A DNA stretch of 64,000 nt, taken from an uncultured Opitutia bacterium. Lineage in GTDB: Bacteria; Verrucomicrobiota; Verrucomicrobiia; Opitutales; UBA953. The notes beneath the pieces were generated by a model. The model was not told the DNA's origin and did no database searches. It saw only the letters and a program-made list of their open reading frames with translations. How positions within the stretch are numbered: the stretch's first letter is position 1; the number at the start of each line of letters is the position of its first letter. Shown in pieces: positions 27,594 to 38,000 of this stretch. Made by a program: the position numbers and the translations under genes. Location of the stretch: assembly GCA_903889525.1 (NCBI GenBank), contig CAISXT010000030.1, forward strand, positions 1-64,000. Direction: 5' to 3'.

Positions 27594-28970
27594 TCAGAAC
27601 AAAGCTTCCAGGATCGTCCGTAGCTTCATCTCGGTTTCTGTCGACTCAGCATCGGGATCCGAGCCGGCCACGATACCGGCGCCGGCAAAGGCGCGGGCTT
27701 CGGAACCTTTGAGTCGGGCACAGCGAAGGGCGACGAAGAGCTTGCCGGCGGCACCATCCGAACGAACCCAGCCGACGGCACCGGTATAGAGACCACGCTG
27801 GTGGGGCTCGAATCCGGGGATGAACGGAAGGGCCATCGCACGCGGCTTACCGCCGACGGCCGGGGTCGGGTGAAGTTCGCCGGCGACCTCGAGGAAGCGA
27901 CGGTCGATCGGCATGATCCCTTCGATCGGCGTACGCAGGTGCATCACATTGCCCAGACGCAGGAGTTCGGCGTTACGCGAGGTCGCGGCAAGCACGCCGA
28001 CCATGCGCAGTCGTCGTAGGATCGAGGCGGTGACTGCGCGATGTTCGCGGAGATCCTTTTCACTGGTTAGGAGGGCTTCAGCCAGGCTGGCGTCTTCAGA
28101 GGCTGATTCGCCGCGCCGGGTCGTGCCGGCCACGGATTCCGAACGGACGGCGCCGTCGAACAGGGAGAGTAGCGTCTCGGGCGTGGCGCCGACCAACGCG
28201 CCGTCGGCCTCGTCGACGAGGAAGGTATGGCACTGCGGATTTCCGCGACGAAGACGGTGCAACGTCGCGTAGATGCTGAAGGGCTCAGCTCGGCGCCAAT
28301 CAAAGGCACGCGAAAGGACGATTTTCTCGAAGGAGCCTTCCTTGATCAGCTCGGTCGCACGGATGACCGCGGAGGGGAACCATGAGCCGCCGACTTCCGA
28401 AAGGACGGTCGGGACGGGTGCGCGCGGGGGCGGAGGATTGGAGCGGTAGCTGAACTTGCGGAAGCTTTCCGCCCGGATGGCCAGGCGGGCCGCGCAACCA
28501 GGCGCTGCCAGCTCGCAAAGGGTGACGGTCGTCAGGCCGTCTTCGCTCACGACCTGCCAGCCGGGCAGGAAGAGTTTGGCCTGTGCGCCATCGGTGTCGC
28601 TGCCGGGGTAGAAGGGGAACGTCGCGATGACGCGTGGGCGCGGGCCGACGCAGGTCAGGCTCGCATCCAGTGCACGAAGCCAGCGATCGGCCTCGTCAAA
28701 GCGTTGCTCGCCGCGTCCGGCCCATTGGCGGAGCGGCGCGCCGGCCGCATGGGAACGCTTGCGCGAAGGATTTTCGAAGTACCCGCGCGGAGCTGGTTCG
28801 TTCAGCGTCTCTAACACCGCCAGTGGATCGAGTTCGGGTACCGAAAAGGCGTAGCTGACGAAACCTTGGCCACCGGCGCGTTTTTCAGCGTCGGCCAGCA
28901 AGGCAACTTCGTCGATGGTCTTGACGGAATCCACAGCGGGGAAGGTAAGGTCTCCGCGGGAATTGTCCAA
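27594..28970 (-). CDS. menF: Isochorismate synthase (MenF/EntC type)
   Basis: A 458-residue chorismate-utilising enzyme. The catalytic domain occupies about the last 260 residues: IVLSRAFDWRR, LVGATPETLLSL, SVAGTTRRGES, HPTPAVGGKP and the terminal YTGAVGWVRSD. The N-terminal half is Pro-rich and divergent. It makes isochorismate for menaquinone or siderophores. No other men genes are adjacent, so the pathway is inferred. It lies within the metG-dtd operon; its start is on the first base after the metG stop. Confidence 0.85.
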   Translation of the reverse strand: MDNSRGDLTFPAVDSVKTIDEVALLADAEKRAGGQGFVSYAFSVPELDPLAVLETLNEPAPRGYFENPSRKRSHAAGAPLRQWAGRGEQRFDEADRWLRALDASLTCVGPRPRVIATFPFYPGSDTDGAQAKLFLPGWQVVSEDGLTTVTLCELAAPGCAARLAIRAESFRKFSYRSNPPPPRAPVPTVLSEVGGSWFPSAVIRATELIKEGSFEKIVLSRAFDWRRAEPFSIYATLHRLRRGNPQCHTFLVDEADGALVGATPETLLSLFDGAVRSESVAGTTRRGESASEDASLAEALLTSEKDLREHRAVTASILRRLRMVGVLAATSRNAELLRLGNVMHLRTPIEGIMPIDRRFLEVAGELHPTPAVGGKPRAMALPFIPGFEPHQRGLYTGAVGWVRSDGAAGKLFVALRCARLKGSEARAFAGAGIVAGSDPDAESTETEMKLRTILEALF

Positions 28971-30536
28971 TCAGGCCGAAGGAGTTTCGAGCGGAGCCTC
29001 GATCGGCGGGAAAAGAATGCACTTTTCGGCGACCTTTGAGCCCGTGCAGGCGGCGGACCACGTTAACTGGCCTTCGAAATGGGTGGCGACGGGGCGACCG
29101 ATGTTAACCAGGAGCTTGTCGCAGGTGGCCGGCATTACCGGTGTGAGGATCGTCCCGACCAAGCGAAGGCCTTCCGCAACATGCGCGAGGCAGGCATCGA
29201 GGCGAGCGCGATCAGCGGCGTCTGCGGACTTGGCAAGTTTCCAGGGCGCCCGGGCCTCGATGTACGCGTTCATGGCGCTAATGAAGACCCAGAGCGCTTC
29301 AAGGGCATGGCTGACCTGGTATTCGGCAAACGATTCGTCGTACTTCTTGATCGAATCGCACCAGAGCTGGCGGAGGTTCTTTTCGAGATCTTCGTCGGCC
29401 GCGGCGGCCGGAATCGAACCGCCATAATTACGGCCGACCATGTTCAGGAGACGGTTGACGAGGTTGCCGAGATTATTGCCCAGGTCCTGTCTATACCTGG
29501 ATGAGAATGTGATTCTTCCAGGGTTCTTTTCATCAGAAACCACAAAGTCTGCGTCTTCGCCGACTACCATCTCGCGGCAAAGGTAGAAACGGAATGCATC
29601 GGCACCGTAGGTCTTGACTACAGAAAGTGAATCCGTGGCGTTGCCGGAGCTTTTAGAGGCCTTCTGGTTATTGACGGTCCACCAGCCGTGGACGAGCAGC
29701 TGGCGCGGCGGCTCGATGCCGAGGGCCTTGAGCATGCAGGGCCAGTAGACAGCGTGGGGCGGCGACAGGATGTCCTTACCGATGACATGGACGTCGGCGG
29801 GCCAGAGCCCCTTGTCGACTACGGCAGAGTAGTAGTTGGTCAGCGCATCGAACCAGACGTAGGTGACGTAGGAGGTGTCGAAAGGGAGCTCGATGCCCCA
29901 GGTCAGGCGGGCCTTCGGACGGGAGATGCAAAGGTCGTTCATCGGCTCCTTGAGGAACTCGAGGACTTGGTTCTGGCGAAAGCGCGGCGTGATGAAGTCG
30001 GGATGAGACTTGATGTACTCAACGAGCCAGGACTGGAATTGCGACAGCTTGAAGTAATAGTTCTCCTCGGTGGTCTGTGTGACCTCGCCATAGATTTCCG
30101 GCCAAGAGCCATCGGGATCGCGATCTTTGTCCGTTAGGAATTGCTCCTGGCGGGTCGAATACCAATCGGTCTTCTGACCCTTATAGATGAGCCCCTGGTC
30201 AAAGAGACGCTGAAGGAAATCCTGCACCACGACCTTGTGCCGGGATTCGGTCGTCCGGATATAGTCGTCGTTAGAAATATTCAGGTCGCCCAGCATAGCC
30301 TGGAAGACGGCAGCGATTTCATCCACCAGTACCTGCGGTTCAATCGCCCGCTTCTGGGCGGCCTGTTGGACCTTTTGGCCATGCTCATCTAAACCCGTAA
30401 GGAAATGCGTCTTCCGGCCGCTCATGCGGGCGTGACGGGCAATGACGTCAGCCAAGACCTTTTCGTAGGCATGCCCTAAGTGCGGGGAGCCATTGGCGTA
30501 ATCGATGGCCGTGGTGATATAGAACGAACTAGGCAT
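28971..30536 (-). CDS. metG: Methionyl-tRNA synthetase
   Basis: 522 residues from the ATG at 30536 (MPSSFYITTAIDYANG); the frame is open to 30578. The class Ia HIGH motif appears as PHLGHAYEK. The second signature reads KASKSSGN (about position 29651) where the usual form is KMSKS. The connective knuckle lacks the four zinc cysteines, as in single-domain or two-domain bacterial types. A C-terminal tRNA-binding domain is absent. Anticodon-binding helices (RLLNMVGRNYGG, YEVSHALE-like) are present. The substitution is unusual and is flagged separately. Confidence 0.93.
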   Translation of the reverse strand: MPSSFYITTAIDYANGSPHLGHAYEKVLADVIARHARMSGRKTHFLTGLDEHGQKVQQAAQKRAIEPQVLVDEIAAVFQAMLGDLNISNDDYIRTTESRHKVVVQDFLQRLFDQGLIYKGQKTDWYSTRQEQFLTDKDRDPDGSWPEIYGEVTQTTEENYYFKLSQFQSWLVEYIKSHPDFITPRFRQNQVLEFLKEPMNDLCISRPKARLTWGIELPFDTSYVTYVWFDALTNYYSAVVDKGLWPADVHVIGKDILSPPHAVYWPCMLKALGIEPPRQLLVHGWWTVNNQKASKSSGNATDSLSVVKTYGADAFRFYLCREMVVGEDADFVVSDEKNPGRITFSSRYRQDLGNNLGNLVNRLLNMVGRNYGGSIPAAAADEDLEKNLRQLWCDSIKKYDESFAEYQVSHALEALWVFISAMNAYIEARAPWKLAKSADAADRARLDACLAHVAEGLRLVGTILTPVMPATCDKLLVNIGRPVATHFEGQLTWSAACTGSKVAEKCILFPPIEAPLETPSA

Positions 30537-30623
30537 GGGACAGTCCCATGGATAGGGCATAGGCAGGGGGCAGGACAATCCCGAAGCCCGGCCAAGGAGC
30601 CATTTACCTGCCTATGCGGCTAA

Positions 30624-32408
30624 TCAGACCCCGTCACCAGCCCGGACGACGTGAGGCTGGTAAGCGATTTCGAACGAGTAGGAGGAACCAGCGCGGAGAG
30701 GCATTGGTTTATCCCGCTCAAGGGTTTGATAAAAATGGATTTTCCCCCAGCAGCTCCGGTGCTTGGGGCTTTCGCTCACCACCTTGGTTTCCGCCCAGGT
30801 CGCATGGAAATCATCCTTCAATACCTCGCAGCGATGGGATTCCGCCCCAAGGACTAACGCATTACCAGGGGTCATGCGCGAATGGGTAGCTGCGATGGGC
30901 AAAATAAGGCGAAACTCCTCCAGCATCACCGCAGACTTAGCCGTCAGGGTAAAGCGACCGATAATCCGCCCGCTGGCGAATTCCCATTCAACCTTCAAAG
31001 AGCCGATGTTCGTCGAAAGTTTTTCTTCCCGATCGATGAGATCGGGCTGCTCATAGCGGAAGAGATAAGTCCCGGCCTTGGTACCCATCGCCACCTGGGC
31101 GTTCTTACCGTAGTATGAGGGCGTATACACTTTACCTGCGATGGTGAACTCGGGGATGAAAGGGGAGGACTCCACGTTGGACGGCCAATCAAAGACTCCC
31201 GGCATGTGCGGGAAAGCCAGCGAATCACAAAAGCGATGGGAACCTGCGGCGACTAAGGGGAGAATGATATGCACGCCAGAAGCCGGATCCATGTACGACA
31301 GCAGCCCTTGCTCCTTGCGGGGCGATTTATCGAAAGAGAAATAGCGGCAAACGGGCAGCTTACTGACCGGTTTAACAACTTCAAGCGAGCCACCGATGGT
31401 CTTGGCTAGACGCGACCATTGGGAAAGGTAGCGAGCTGCGTCGAAATTGGCCATCCGGGTCGTGTGACCAGGAATGGTGTCACGTTCACCGTCGCGAATG
31501 ATAATTAGGCCATGTTCCGCATCGAAGAATGTCGTGAAGAAATTGGCGTAAAGGCGACGGACGAGGTCGCGAGCGGGCAGCTCCTTGTCGACCGGTACCC
31601 AGCGGTCGCGCAAAGCCTGAAGTAAAACGGTGATGCAATGCATCTGGCCGTAAGCCCCGATACCACGTCCATAGCACCAACCCAGACCATCATCCCGTAC
31701 CGTATCCATAATCACGCGGATATATTTCTCCGCCAAGGCACGCAACTTGGGCAACTTGGAATCGCGGAGCTGAATATTCGCATGTAACTGCAGCGACTGA
31801 CGGATGAAAATAAGGCCGACAACACCGTAGAGATCATAAACCCCGCCGAAATTAGCTGGATCGGCTGCACGCGAAGCCTCGTCGTGAAATCCTCCGGTCG
31901 AAGAGGCGATAACCCGCTCCATGAAGCGATCGACGAGCGGACCCGTTTCGTCCTTCTTGGTCAAGCCAAAGGAAAACCTGCAGACCGCCTTGGCGATATC
32001 GAAGGCCTGCACGTGATCGTGATGATCGTTCTCGATGGCTAGACGCTCATCAATGAGCGCGCGGGTGGACTCGTCGAGAATCTCCCAGACGGGATTACGT
32101 TCCCGAGTCGGACCGAAGGCCAACAGGCCCAGACAGGCGAAGGCCATACCATTGTCCGAACCCTTACTGAGCTTGACCTGAGCCGTAATCGAACGAGCGA
32201 CAATCTGGGCGATATTATGTCGCTCCAGCGTGAGCTCACCCGTGGCACGGAAGTATTCCCCGAAGGCGAGCGCGGCGTGGCCCGGCTCATCCGCGCGAGA
32301 GACCTCACCCGCGACCGGCGTAACGGAGCCGTCGGAAGCGATTGAAGAAAGGTTAAGTTTGAGGAGGGCCTTGGTCTGGTCCAGGCACTGGCTCGCGAAA
32401 TTCTGCAT
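30624..32408 (-). CDS. Large protein of unknown function, helical-toroid-like
   Basis: About 594 residues from the ATG at 32408 (MQNFASQCLDQ). The frame is open to 32636, but the upstream stretch is Cys-rich and unprotein-like, so I do not use it. No signal peptide is evident. The first half is alpha-helical with repeats resembling an (alpha/alpha)6 barrel, e.g. AGHAALAFGEYF, NGMAFACLGLLAFG, GLGWCYGRGIGAYGQMH. The second half (from about 350) is beta-rich, as in polysaccharide lyases and heparinase-like enzymes. I cannot name a family or a catalytic residue. It lies upstream of metG on the same strand. Confidence 0.6.
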   Translation of the reverse strand: MQNFASQCLDQTKALLKLNLSSIASDGSVTPVAGEVSRADEPGHAALAFGEYFRATGELTLERHNIAQIVARSITAQVKLSKGSDNGMAFACLGLLAFGPTRERNPVWEILDESTRALIDERLAIENDHHDHVQAFDIAKAVCRFSFGLTKKDETGPLVDRFMERVIASSTGGFHDEASRAADPANFGGVYDLYGVVGLIFIRQSLQLHANIQLRDSKLPKLRALAEKYIRVIMDTVRDDGLGWCYGRGIGAYGQMHCITVLLQALRDRWVPVDKELPARDLVRRLYANFFTTFFDAEHGLIIIRDGERDTIPGHTTRMANFDAARYLSQWSRLAKTIGGSLEVVKPVSKLPVCRYFSFDKSPRKEQGLLSYMDPASGVHIILPLVAAGSHRFCDSLAFPHMPGVFDWPSNVESSPFIPEFTIAGKVYTPSYYGKNAQVAMGTKAGTYLFRYEQPDLIDREEKLSTNIGSLKVEWEFASGRIIGRFTLTAKSAVMLEEFRLILPIAATHSRMTPGNALVLGAESHRCEVLKDDFHATWAETKVVSESPKHRSCWGKIHFYQTLERDKPMPLRAGSSYSFEIAYQPHVVRAGDGV

Positions 32409-32782
32409 GCGAAAGGTTTGGTTTGAGGCATGGCACCCCCCTGTCAAACCCTCACTGTAAAAAATTGGTAATTTCGGACCATGGTAGCTGTCCAGCGCGG
32501 CCGGATTAGCCCAGCGACCCATAAGAATTGAACAATGCCTCAACAGTAGCGGCAGAAAGACGGGCCCGAAGCCTTCCTTGGCGCCTTCGCAGCCACCAAC
32601 GGTGCAACATAATGTCGATAGGCTTCCAACGGCCAAGCTACCCTCAAATGTTCAAATCTTCACGAATCTAAGCGGCGGCAACCTTCGCCAGCCGGAACTA
32701 GGCTGCGTAGCGCCAAGCTAACGGCCAAGAAGGCCAGACGGAGTTCAATGAGACGGGGGGAAGGAGCTGGGAGGGGGATGGG
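32409..32782. other. Gene-less stretch between unknown gene and DPP4-like peptidase
   Basis: A 374-base stretch on the side of two minus-strand genes. No ORF in it has convincing amino acid composition. A minus-strand TTGACA (complement of 32442-32447) may be a -35 box for the gene at 30624, but no fitting -10 lies 16-18 bases away. A 9-base direct repeat GCCAAGCTA occurs at 32632 and 32712. I see nothing else. Confidence 0.3.
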
Positions 32783-35011
32783 TCATTTTAAGGGAATCGA
32801 TCCACCGAGGGCTGACTGGAAGAAGCGGGCGCGCTTTTCGCGGAAATCATTGCTGTCCCCGCCGCCGTGGTTGGCACCCGGAACAACATGAAACTCAAAA
32901 AGATCCCTCTTGCCCGCGGCAAGCAAGGCATCGCGTAGGTCATAGCTACACTTGACGTCCACATTAGTATCCGACTCGCCGACGGTCAGAAAGAGCTTCC
33001 CGGTCAAATTGCGGGCATAATGGGCACAGGAGTTTTCCTCATACGATGGGCCGACTGGATAACCGAGCCACTGCTCGTTCCACCAAAGCTTATCGATACG
33101 ATTGTCATAACAGCCGCAGTCAGCGGCGCCGGCTTTATAGAAATCGCCATGAAGCAACAAGGCGTGGGCGGTATTCTGACCGCCAGCGGAGCCACCGTAG
33201 ATACCCACGCGGCTGATATCCATAGAAGGATTAACTTTGGCCGCGGCCTTCAGCCACGCAATGCGATCTGGGAAGCCGCCGTCCTTGAGGTTGCGCCAGC
33301 TCATCTGATGGAATTCCTTCCCGCGATTATTCGTCCCACGGCCATCCATCTGGACGACATAAAAACCCATCAAGGAAAGCTCACGCTGGGTTCGATTCCA
33401 AAGATTAAAAGCATGGGGGGCGAAGGATCCATGCGGCCCGGCATAGATATTTTCGATCACGGGATACTTTCTACTCGGATCGAAAGGGTAGGGACGCGTG
33501 ATGACACCCCAGATATCAAACAGTCCATCGCGATCCTTAGCCACGAAGGGCGCGGGGGCAGACCAGCCGACCTTCTGCAACGAGACAAGCGAAGTTGCCC
33601 CCAATTCCGCGATCGCTCGGCCGTCGTGGCCACTTCTCAAAGTGAAGACTGGAGCCGCATCCACCCGGGAAGACGCGTCCACAAGATAACGACGGTCCGG
33701 CGAAAACAACGCCGTGTGATTCCCGTCGCCCGGAGTGAGGTCGATCACACCACCCCCGCTCAAGGAGACCCGAAAAATATGCTCGTGATAAGGGTTCTCG
33801 CCTGGATAACTCCCAAGGGCGGTAAACGTGACGAAGCGGGCAGCGGTATCGACATGGAGTACTTGCTTCATGACCCATGCACCCGAGGTCACCGCTCGCA
33901 ACGTCTCACCGCTGCGCAGATTAACCATGTAAAGGTGATTCCAACCCGTGCGCTCAGAGACCCAGAGGGTTTCCGCTTCCGATAAATCATAGCGAAACCG
34001 CGTGGCGAAACTATAGACGAACTTCGGATCTTCTTCCGCGAAAAGTTTCCGCCACCCGCCCCGCACCACATCATACTCGATCACGCCGTGGCCGGTGAAT
34101 CCCCGGATGATATACTCCGACAGTAGCCGTTTGGAATCGGCTGACCAATCTAGTCGACCCGTATCATAAGTCCGGGGCAAAACCGCCATCGTCGGACTCG
34201 TCGCTATTTTGCCATCGATTCCGAAGATCCAAGGGGTCCGCACGGTGCGATCATCACCAGGCTTCTCATAATTGATGTCTTTCTTGGTATTCTTGACCGA
34301 ATCCGTCACGGTGTACTGACGTACTGGCGCCACCCGCTCGCGCCAAAGCGCGAAGTGCTGGCCATCGGGCGACCAATGCACGGGCCCAATCCAGCCATCT
34401 TTCCCAGGCAAGCCATCCTTGGTCAGCTGAATCTCGGACGGGGTTGCGCCTAACTTCCGTAAAAAAACGTTTCCATCCCGCACCTCGACCCGATGCGTGC
34501 GCAAAGGAGCATCATCACCCACCTTGGTGAAACCCACATATCGACTGCTCTCGACGGAACGGACATTCTTCGACGGGACCGGTGCGGACCGCGAAAATTG
34601 CTGGCTGGGTTTAGTTTCGGTAAGGTCGCCATTAGACTCCAACAGCCAGGCGACCTCCTTGCCTTCCAGCCTCATGCTTCCGTTCGCGAGAGGCACGACT
34701 CTTACAAAGGGCCAGTTCTTGGCGGTGATTTTTCGTTTGGTTAAATCTGACAAGACTGAGGCGACCTTCGCATGATCAAAAGCCGGCGCGATTCGGCCGG
34801 TAGAACAATCGACCATGCGCCAATGAACGCCGGTCGTTTCCGCCCAAGTAAACGTCATCCGATTACCATCATCCGACCAGCCGAGATTTTCCGGGGCCGT
34901 CCGCGGAGCCTCGCGATACCATTCGTCATACTGCTTCTGCCATTGCTGCACCAAGGTCGGCTGGGAGAGGGCAAGCAGTGGAGCGAGCAGCAGCAGGAGG
35001 CGAAGCAGCAT
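32783..35011 (-). CDS. S9-family prolyl oligopeptidase, DPP4-like
   Basis: A 742-residue secreted or periplasmic protein with an N-terminal signal (MLLRLLLLLAPLLALS). An eight-bladed-type beta-propeller (DPPIV_N) fills residues 40-500. The C-terminal alpha/beta hydrolase has Ser608 in GIYGGSAGGQNT, Asp681 in GESDTNVD and His715 in GANHGGGD, the usual Ser-Asp-His order. Dipeptidyl-peptidase IV cleaves X-Pro from peptides. It lies 53 bases after the c-heme gene. Relation to sugar catabolism upstream is not evident. Probably scavenging of peptides. Confidence 0.9.
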   Translation of the reverse strand: MLLRLLLLLAPLLALSQPTLVQQWQKQYDEWYREAPRTAPENLGWSDDGNRMTFTWAETTGVHWRMVDCSTGRIAPAFDHAKVASVLSDLTKRKITAKNWPFVRVVPLANGSMRLEGKEVAWLLESNGDLTETKPSQQFSRSAPVPSKNVRSVESSRYVGFTKVGDDAPLRTHRVEVRDGNVFLRKLGATPSEIQLTKDGLPGKDGWIGPVHWSPDGQHFALWRERVAPVRQYTVTDSVKNTKKDINYEKPGDDRTVRTPWIFGIDGKIATSPTMAVLPRTYDTGRLDWSADSKRLLSEYIIRGFTGHGVIEYDVVRGGWRKLFAEEDPKFVYSFATRFRYDLSEAETLWVSERTGWNHLYMVNLRSGETLRAVTSGAWVMKQVLHVDTAARFVTFTALGSYPGENPYHEHIFRVSLSGGGVIDLTPGDGNHTALFSPDRRYLVDASSRVDAAPVFTLRSGHDGRAIAELGATSLVSLQKVGWSAPAPFVAKDRDGLFDIWGVITRPYPFDPSRKYPVIENIYAGPHGSFAPHAFNLWNRTQRELSLMGFYVVQMDGRGTNNRGKEFHQMSWRNLKDGGFPDRIAWLKAAAKVNPSMDISRVGIYGGSAGGQNTAHALLLHGDFYKAGAADCGCYDNRIDKLWWNEQWLGYPVGPSYEENSCAHYARNLTGKLFLTVGESDTNVDVKCSYDLRDALLAAGKRDLFEFHVVPGANHGGGDSNDFREKRARFFQSALGGSIPLK

Positions 35012-35064
35012 AGGAGTATCACAGCCACCCCCGGGCGTGACTCAACCCTTCATTCCCAGTCAGG

Positions 35065-38000
35065 CTATTTCTTTCCTTTAAGATCCTTGGACTTCGCCTC
35101 TGGCGACTTGGCAACCCGTGGTTTAAGCGATGAAAGGTAAGTCACGACGTCACGAATCTCCGCCGCGGTGAGGGTTCCTAACATCGGAGGCATGATCGAT
35201 AAGGGTGTAGACCGTGCGGTCACGATGGCCGATTTGATCTTCCGCGTCTTTCCATCCAATGTACGCAGTTCCAGCGTCTTCCCGTCATCGTTCAGCACAT
35301 TACCGGAAAGGGACGAACCATCCTTCAAAGTCAGCGTTTCTAGTCCGAAGCCCGGGACGATTTTGGCCGAAGGTTCGATTAACGACTCGAGCAGCTCGGC
35401 TTTACTACGGGTGGCACCGATGGCGGTCAGCTTCGGCCCAACTTCGCTCCCCTCATCGGAATCGACCCGGTGGCAGGCCGTGCAATTCGCGCCAATGTGA
35501 CCGTTAATGATTTCCCGGCCGCGGGGGGCGTCGCCACCGTCGAGGAGCAATTCAAATGGCAAATCAGGCGAAGCCATCCGGAGGCCGGCCTTCGCCGTCG
35601 AGGCGAGGTATTTGGCCCATGCATCTTTTACAGTGAGAATCGTTGAATCATGAGCCGCCAAATAGACATCGAACCTGAGGCCTGCATCTAGATTCCGGGC
35701 ATTGAGACGGTCGAGAAGCTCGAGCACCATCCGTCCAGCCAAGGGTTCCGTGCTGTCCCTCAGCTTAGCGATGATGGCTTGTTTTTCCGGCAATTGGGCG
35801 GACTTCGAATTGATGATACTACGCATGACCTCCAGTGCACCCGACAAATCCCGGACGAACAGTTGATTGACCGCTTCAATGCGCACCGTTGAAGGATTTC
35901 CTTCGCCCGCGGCGCTTCGCAGAATTCGGTTAATGGATTCAGTTTCGACCGTCTTGGCGCCGAGCAATCTTAGGGTCTGTTGACGAACCGCGGGGCTGGC
36001 TTTCAAGTCGTCCGCAAACGCCAGCAATACCGGAAGGGGGATGTCTAATTCGTATTTCACCATCGCCTCCAAGGCGAGGGCACGCTGCCCGGGCACAGGG
36101 ATATCCAACAATCTGGCCTGATAGCGCTGCAAGACTCCAGCGATAGCTCGCTTATCGCGTTCGGGGTAAATCTTAGAAGTGCCATCCACCCCATCCAGCA
36201 CCGGTGGCTGATTGAATAAGAGTACCGCCTGCAGGGCCTGCGTTCGTAACGCCGGGTCGGCGGCCTGGGCAAAGTACCAGTCAAGCAGGCGAGTGAGCGC
36301 ACTTTCCGTGCCGATTCGTAAATTCGCGTTAATCGCGCGACGCGTCACCAAGGTGGACAGGGGAGACTTCGGCAGGGTATCGGCCAGCGCCCCCAGCGCC
36401 CCGGGGATACCAACGTCATCATGAATCGCCCGGGCCGCCTCCTTGACGACATCTTCGTTCGAATGGTCAAATAAGCCACCCAGTAAGACGGACTTCTGGC
36501 GGGCGAGCGCGAGCGTCGCAAAAATCGCATCCGCACCTGACTTCGCTTTCGCGATGGCGAAGAGTTGCTCCGGGGAGTTCGTCGCGGCGATTCCCGAAAC
36601 TAACCCATGACGCAACCAAGGGAGGTTCAGATCAGCCGCTGGATCGCGGAGGAAGGCCCCCAACGGCACGCTCCCGCCGATGCGGCCCAAGGTAATCCCT
36701 GCTTGCGTGCGGACGCGGAGATCACCGTGGGCCAGCTGTCCGACGACCTTAGCCTGAAGTGCTGGCGTGACCTTGGCTTCGCTCAAAACCTTAAGGACCT
36801 GCACGCGAATCTCGACATCTTCATCATCCAGCAAAGCGAGATATGGCTCCAGTTCGGCAATCTTACCGTGGCGCAACCCCATACCGCACCCCCAGATGGC
36901 ATGAATCCGACCCAAGCGTGGTGACGTCTTGGCCTGAGCAATCCGCAGCATGTCATCCCATGCGCCCAAGCGGTCCAGCCGGATCGAAGCATTGATCCGT
37001 ACGCGTTGATCGCGGTGCCCGAGCAAGCCGAGTAACTCCTCCTTCGGCACCGGCGTGCTGTAAGGCTTAGCCAGGAATTGCTCTGAGGTCCCGTCAATCT
37101 GCGGGGCGACCTCCATCCGCCAGACCGCCCCTTTTTGCTTCAATGGATACCCGCCCATCCAATCGACAAAATATGCACGTCCGTCCGTCCCCCAGGACAT
37201 GCCGATACCCATGATGCCTTTGTTAATCGTCCGTAATCCGACCATCCGGAAACTATCCCGATCAGCCTCCAGGGTAAACGCATCCATCGCCCCCTTCGGA
37301 AATTGATCCAAGATGAAATGGCCGCGCAACGTACCATCTAATGCATGCCCTGGTTCGCGGAGGAAACCGGCCGGCCCGTCGGAGTAATTCGCAATCGGCG
37401 GGGTGATGAAAAGGGGTTGATCAGGCTGACCAGCGGGCATCCAGATATTCTCCTTCATCCATCGGCTCTCGAGCTTCATGTACTGATGCTGGCAACGCCA
37501 ACCGGAATCCGAACCCTCAAGCAGATAGACCATCCGTTCGCGCTCCTTCGGTTGATCGGCATCGTTATCCACCCCGAGGACATTTCCGAAATCGTCGAAG
37601 GCGATTTCTTGAATATTGCGGACGCCGTGGGCAAAAACCTCGAAGTTTGCCCCATCGGGCTCGCAACGCATAACCGCACCTTCATGGGGATAGAAGAACT
37701 TACGACCTTCCTTGCTCGTCACGTTTAGACCCTTGTCACCAATCGACCAATAAATCCGCCCGTCTGGGCCGAGACGCAAACCATGCATGTCGTGCCCAGC
37801 ATAGGCGATGTGGCAGCCAAAGCCGCTGGCGACAATCTCCTGAACATCGGCGACCCCGTCGCCATTGGTATCCTTAAGCCGATATAGGTTAGGCAACGCC
37901 GTCACGTAAACCCAACCGTCAAAATAAAGTACCCCCGCCGCAATCCCTGCATTCGGCAGATTGAAGCCTTCCGCAAAGACGGTGAGTTTATTGGCGACGC

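Noticed and set aside
32409-32636. In-frame upstream extension of the unknown protein at 30624
   Set aside because: The 76 added codons are Cys-rich and low quality in composition; the ATG at 32408 gives a more protein-like start.
32632-32720. 9-base direct repeat GCCAAGCTA
   Set aside because: Two copies 80 bases apart in non-coding DNA are within chance expectation and no flanking structure supports a mobile element.
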